The notes under the pieces are model-generated. The model was not told the origin of the DNA and did not search any database. It saw nothing but the letters and a program-made list of their open reading frames with translations. Shown here piece after piece: positions 60,249 through 64,000 of a stretch of DNA of 64,000 bases. The first letter of the stretch is position 1, and every line of letters starts with the position of its first letter. The translations under genes were made by a program, and so were the position numbers. The stretch spans positions 1,488,001 through 1,552,000 of the forward strand of contig OZ242263.1 in assembly GCA_965207125.1 (NCBI GenBank), given 5' to 3'. Origin of the DNA: G965207125 sp965207125 (lineage in GTDB: Bacteria > Pseudomonadota > Alphaproteobacteria > Puniceispirillales > UBA1172).

Positions 60249-63200
60249 ATGCCGCCTCATCTTGCCGCCGGAATTTACTCTATCGCTCCAGGACGCCCTT
60301 TCGCCGATGATCTAGCGCGCGAAATTGTTGCTATGATGGATGATCCTCATTATATGGCGTCTGCTGTTATCATGTTGCCTAACCGGCAACTCGTCAAATC
60401 CGTACAGACAGCTTTTCTCCGGGCCGCCGGCGGTAAGTCGCAAATCCTACCGCAGCTCACGACTATTGGTGATGTCGATGTTGATTCTGTCGAGATTCTC
60501 AACACCGATCAATCTGTCCATGACTTGCCGCCGGTCATCGATGATATCGAACGCCAACTGTTGCTCGCCGTGCTGATCAGATCATTGCCTTTTGGCAAAA
60601 CCGAAAGGTCCTACGCCGAAAGTATCGGGCTAGCTAGAGCCTTGGGGGATTTTCTTGATTCTGTTCAGACCAACGCCCTCTCGCTGGCCGATCTGCCCGC
60701 GCTTGTAACTGAAAAGACGCCTGATCTCGCTGAGCATTGGGAAAAAATTGTCTCATTTCTCGGTATTTTAACCGAGCACTGGCCAAACATTCTAAACTCA
60801 GTAAAAAAATCTGACCGCGCGGCTTGGCGCGATACTGTTATCAGAGCGCGCACCGCTTCTTTTAAGCAGAACCCCCCAGAGCACCCGATCATTATTGCCG
60901 GTTCGACCGGCTCAATCCCCTCAACGCAAGAACTGATGGCGGTGGTGGCCGGTCTGCCACAAGGCTATGTGGTGCTACCGGGATTGGATACTGAAATTGA
61001 TGAGGAGGACTGGAAGGAAATTGCCGAAACAGAGAGCCCTATTATAGCAACGCATCCGCAATACCAACTGGCAAAATTGCTAGGCGCGCTTGGTGTTTCG
61101 CGCGAGGAGGTAAAACCATGGCCGCGCCTCGATACCGATAATGGCGTCGATGATGAATATGTGCGCGTTGCTAGACGGCGATTACTACGCGAAATGATGC
61201 GCCCGCCAAGCCAAACGCCGAAATGGTCACAGCTTCGTGAGAAACCGATTAGCCGCGAGGCCGTCAAAAATCTGAGCATTACCGTCTGCCATGACCGGCG
61301 TCTTGAGGCTGAAACCATCGCGCTGGCCCTGCGTCATGCCTTAGAAGAAGAAGGGAAAACCGCGAGCTTGATTACTGCTGATTCGCAACTCGCAAGGATG
61401 GTTTCAGGAGAGTTGCGGCGGTGGGGGATTCACGTTCCAATCTCGGCCGGGGTGAGTCTCGCCGATACCGAAGCCGCGCGATTTCTTCGCTTAATCGCCG
61501 AAGCTTGGGCAAGTGATTTCTCGCCGGTTACCTTGCTTGGTATGGCTGATCATCATCTTTGTTGCGGCGGGGTGGATAAAATATTTTTTAGCCGACAGAT
61601 GCACAAACTCGAACGCCGAGTTATGCGCGGGCGCGACGGCCTTGGATATTATGGCGGCGGCCTTGCTGAGTTGCTCCAGCAAACCAAAGACAAAAGCCCG
61701 GATCTCACCGGTTTTGTCGAAAACTGCCTAATCGCCCCGCTAAAGCCCTTGCTTGATATCGCCGCCGAAAAAAACATCGCGCTCACCAGCATCGCAGAAG
61801 CCCATTGTTTTGCCGCCGAAAATCTCGCAGTGAATGAAAAGAACCCTCTAAAACCATGGCAAGGGCGCGAAGGGAATCGCCTCGCACAATTTTTCAGCCG
61901 CCTGATTGATGTCGATAGCACTCACGTTATTGGGGCTAAACATTACCCTGTGATTGTGATGGAGCTAATGGCAGGGCAGGTGCTTTATCCTGACCAAGAG
62001 CTTCATCCACGGCTATCTATAATGGGGACAATAGAAGCGCGGATGCATGCGAGTGATTTGATTATTTTGGGTGGAATCAATGAAGGCATTATGCCACCCG
62101 CCCCGGCCGCTGACCCTTGGATGAGCAACCATATGCGGAAGACGTTCAATTTGCCGACACTGAATTGGCGGATAGGCATGGCCGCGCATGATATGGTGAT
62201 GATGATGGCGCAGCCTCGGGTGATGATCACCCGCGCTGAAAGCGATGGCCGCACGCCAACCGCGCCTTCACGCTGGCTTCGCCGTATGGAAGCCACGCTC
62301 AAAGCAAGCGGCCTCCCGATGCCTTATGATGATACGTATCACCGCCTTGCTCTCACCCGGATTCATTTTGACGAAATCCCCACCCCCGTGCCGCCGCCCC
62401 AACCCAAAGTCAATGAAGAGGAGCGAAAAGAATATCTTGTTTCTTTTTCAGCGACCCAGATAGAAACCCTGTTGCACGACCCTTACGCGATTTACGCTAA
62501 ACGAATCCTTGCCCTGAAACCACTTGATCCGCTGGGCTCAGCACAAATGAATGCGCTTAAAGGTACGATCTTTCATGACGCTATGCGCGACTTTATCGAA
62601 GAATATCCGCAAGGCCTCCTACCCAATGATGCACTTGAAAAGCTTATTAAATTTGGTGAAAAGCATCTGGCTTGTCTTGAGCATGTTCTCTTGATTAAAA
62701 CATTTTACACGATCCAGTTCAAACGCATGGCTGGATGGTTTATCAAAACAGAACAGCAACGTCGCATCGATCTGAACCTCAAAAGTTTTGCTGAAATAAC
62801 AGGCGAGATGACACTTTCCATAGGCGACTATGAGATTGATCTGACTGCTCGCGCTGATCGCATCGATCAGCACGCTGATGGAGGAATCACCGTGATCGAT
62901 TACAAAACAGGCATTGTGCCGAGTGTAAGACAGGTCGATCAAGGCTATAAGCCGCAGATGGTCGTTGAAGCCATGATCGTGCGCGGTGGCGGTTTTGACA
63001 GCATCACTGTCGGCGGTGATATTAAGCTTGAATACTGGAAACTAAGCGGCAAGGCGGCTGAAGCGGGGAAAATCACTCCGGTCGGTGTGGGGGAGGTGGA
63101 GCATGAAAATCGTAAGGAAAAAATCATCTCAGCGTTAGAAAATGTTATGAGCCGCGATAAAATATTCGCCTCTGAAATTCGCCCTAATGATTCTGTCTTG

Positions 63201-63296
63201 CGCTATAGCGACTATCGCCATCTCGCAAGAGTGCTTGAGTGGTCAGAAAATCCGGCAAGCACCGACTTGGAAGGTGACAATGATGACCCAGCCTGA
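60249..63296 (+). CDS. addB: double-strand break repair protein AddB
   Basis: A 1015-residue subunit of the AddAB helicase-nuclease, in its alphaproteobacterial form. The N-terminal half is an inactivated helicase (SAVIMLPNRQLVKSVQTAFL; HPIIIAGSTGSIPSTQELM), and the middle has LIILGGINEGIMPPAP. The C-terminal RecB-like nuclease is intact: GTIFHDAMRDFIEEYP and DLTARADRID...GGITVIDYKTG give its PD-(D/E)xK site. It starts 50 bases after tsaE; the amgK and murU genes that often lie between tsaE and addB are absent. It overlaps the addA start by 17 bases. Confidence 0.94.
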   Translation: MPPHLAAGIYSIAPGRPFADDLAREIVAMMDDPHYMASAVIMLPNRQLVKSVQTAFLRAAGGKSQILPQLTTIGDVDVDSVEILNTDQSVHDLPPVIDDIERQLLLAVLIRSLPFGKTERSYAESIGLARALGDFLDSVQTNALSLADLPALVTEKTPDLAEHWEKIVSFLGILTEHWPNILNSVKKSDRAAWRDTVIRARTASFKQNPPEHPIIIAGSTGSIPSTQELMAVVAGLPQGYVVLPGLDTEIDEEDWKEIAETESPIIATHPQYQLAKLLGALGVSREEVKPWPRLDTDNGVDDEYVRVARRRLLREMMRPPSQTPKWSQLREKPISREAVKNLSITVCHDRRLEAETIALALRHALEEEGKTASLITADSQLARMVSGELRRWGIHVPISAGVSLADTEAARFLRLIAEAWASDFSPVTLLGMADHHLCCGGVDKIFFSRQMHKLERRVMRGRDGLGYYGGGLAELLQQTKDKSPDLTGFVENCLIAPLKPLLDIAAEKNIALTSIAEAHCFAAENLAVNEKNPLKPWQGREGNRLAQFFSRLIDVDSTHVIGAKHYPVIVMELMAGQVLYPDQELHPRLSIMGTIEARMHASDLIILGGINEGIMPPAPAADPWMSNHMRKTFNLPTLNWRIGMAAHDMVMMMAQPRVMITRAESDGRTPTAPSRWLRRMEATLKASGLPMPYDDTYHRLALTRIHFDEIPTPVPPPQPKVNEEERKEYLVSFSATQIETLLHDPYAIYAKRILALKPLDPLGSAQMNALKGTIFHDAMRDFIEEYPQGLLPNDALEKLIKFGEKHLACLEHVLLIKTFYTIQFKRMAGWFIKTEQQRRIDLNLKSFAEITGEMTLSIGDYEIDLTARADRIDQHADGGITVIDYKTGIVPSVRQVDQGYKPQMVVEAMIVRGGGFDSITVGGDIKLEYWKLSGKAAEAGKITPVGVGEVEHENRKEKIISALENVMSRDKIFASEIRPNDSVLRYSDYRHLARVLEWSENPASTDLEGDNDDPA

Positions 63297-64000
63297 TCTT
63301 AACCAGACCAAAGCGGCGATCACAGTGGCGGTTGCGGATGCGACCGCAAAACAACTCCACGCCGCGTCACCTGCCCATTCGGCTTGGGTTTCAGCTAACG
63401 CAGGCACCGGCAAAACCCAAGTTTTAACAAGCCGAATTCTGCGGTTGCTGGTTGAGGGCGCGGATGTCGATAAAATCCTCGCTGTCACCTATACTCGTGC
63501 CGCCGCGGCCGAAATGCGCAACCGTATCTATAGTGTTGTAGTGGATTGGCCGATTATCGCTAAAAATGATCTGATTTCTAGACTTCAAGATCTCGGCATC
63601 GAGCGTCCAAGTGAAGATCACATCACCTGCGCGAGAAGCCTTTTCGCCACCCTGAGCGATGCGGCTGCATCCTTGCGCATCGAGACAATCCACGCTTTCT
63701 GTCAGTCACTCTTACACCGCTTTCCTATAGAAGCCGGAATTAATCCCTATTTTCGTGTCATGGATGAGAAACAGGCGAAAATTCTGAAAATGGACGTTTT
63801 TGAGGATATACTTAAAACCGGTGGGACCCCGGTGATGCAGGCGCTTGAAAGGCTGGCTCTGGTTCGGGACGCTGACAAGGTTAGCGATATCATCGGGCAA
63901 ATCACTCCTGAGATTATGAGGCGTCTTAACCACGATCCTGAGGAAGCTAAAAAACGAATATTCACCGCCCTGTCGTGTCAAGACTATATTGATGACCCTG
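63280..64000 (+). CDS. addA: double-strand break repair helicase AddA, N-terminal part (runs off window)
   Basis: The first 240 residues of an UvrD/Rep-like helicase-nuclease subunit. The Walker A motif is WVSANAGTGKTQVLTSRILRLL (about residues 37-58), the Ia motif is KILAVTYTRAAAAEMRNRI, and Ib is RIETIHAFCQSLLHRFP. The ATG at 63280 (or the next codon, also ATG) is preceded by GGAAGGTGA. It continues beyond 64000 in the same frame. Together with AddB it resects DNA ends for RecA loading. Confidence 0.94.
   Translation, partial: MMTQPDLNQTKAAITVAVADATAKQLHAASPAHSAWVSANAGTGKTQVLTSRILRLLVEGADVDKILAVTYTRAAAAEMRNRIYSVVVDWPIIAKNDLISRLQDLGIERPSEDHITCARSLFATLSDAAASLRIETIHAFCQSLLHRFPIEAGINPYFRVMDEKQAKILKMDVFEDILKTGGTPVMQALERLALVRDADKVSDIIGQITPEIMRRLNHDPEEAKKRIFTALSCQDYIDDP

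Noticed and set aside
1..64000. CRISPR arrays, rRNA genes and complete insertion sequences
   Set aside because: No regularly spaced repeats, rRNA-like sequence or transposase gene was seen in the window.

Overview
The window looks like a chromosome segment of a marine, heterotrophic alphaproteobacterium, most like the SAR116 group (inferred from gene content and order, not from a search). Points in favour are the ChvI-ChvG two-component pair followed by rapZ, ahcY, tsaE and addB/addA; a HemY-type protein at the left edge; TRAP and betaine-type ABC uptake systems; and several genes for dimethylsulfoniopropionate (DMSP) and methylated-amine breakdown. Genes are tightly packed, with many 4-base ATGA overlaps.

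Left part (1-12.1 kb): the end of a hemY-like gene, tRNA-Thr(CGT), a decayed DNA methyltransferase, a divergent aldehyde dehydrogenase / ferredoxin reductase pair, then an apparent operon of a TRAP transporter (dctP, dctQ, an unusually long dctM), an alpha/beta hydrolase-OsmC fusion and dddP. DddP is the iron DMSP lyase, and all six metal ligands are visible. Next, 11.6-23.2 kb is mostly housekeeping: hpt, a pentapeptide-repeat remnant, gabD, sodB, argG, a pterin dehydratase, a SpoU methylase, an IalB-like protein, rlmN, a BI-1 protein, a flavin monooxygenase, SCO1, an SDR enzyme and a DUF1289 protein.

Middle (23.2-38.3 kb): a six-gene minus-strand operon runs acuI, a DmdA-like GcvT-family demethylase, metY, an alpha/beta hydrolase, a fadN-type beta-oxidation fusion and an acyl-CoA ligase. 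Beside it lie genes for glutathione-dependent formaldehyde oxidation (adhC/frmA and S-formylglutathione hydrolase) and choline dehydrogenase. Read together, the region can cleave DMSP (DddP), probably demethylate it, detoxify acryloyl-CoA (AcuI), capture methanethiol as methionine (MetY) and oxidise the C1 units. Bacterioferritin, a methyltransferase and an Fe(II)/2-oxoglutarate oxygenase follow.

Accessory region (38.3-50.5 kb): an AT-rich stretch with a long perfect hairpin, a PrsW-type membrane protease and an orphan reverse transcriptase of the defence/abortive-infection kind, preceded by a possible pseudoknotted RNA. Then comes a minus-strand glycine-betaine-type ABC operon with a degenerate M19 'dipeptidase', an unknown protein and a DUF3726 protein; its leader can form a strong pseudoknot. 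Upstream of that is a 1.8 kb island carrying an SRA-HNH modification-dependent endonuclease, flanked by tRNA-Arg(CCG) and a copy of that tRNA's 3' end.

Right part (50.5-64 kb): an ABC ATPase, a zinc-finger protein, polA, chvI, chvG, rapZ (with a changed P-loop), ahcY, a frameshifted tsaE, addB and the start of addA. The hprK, EIIA and HPr genes usual in this neighbourhood are absent.
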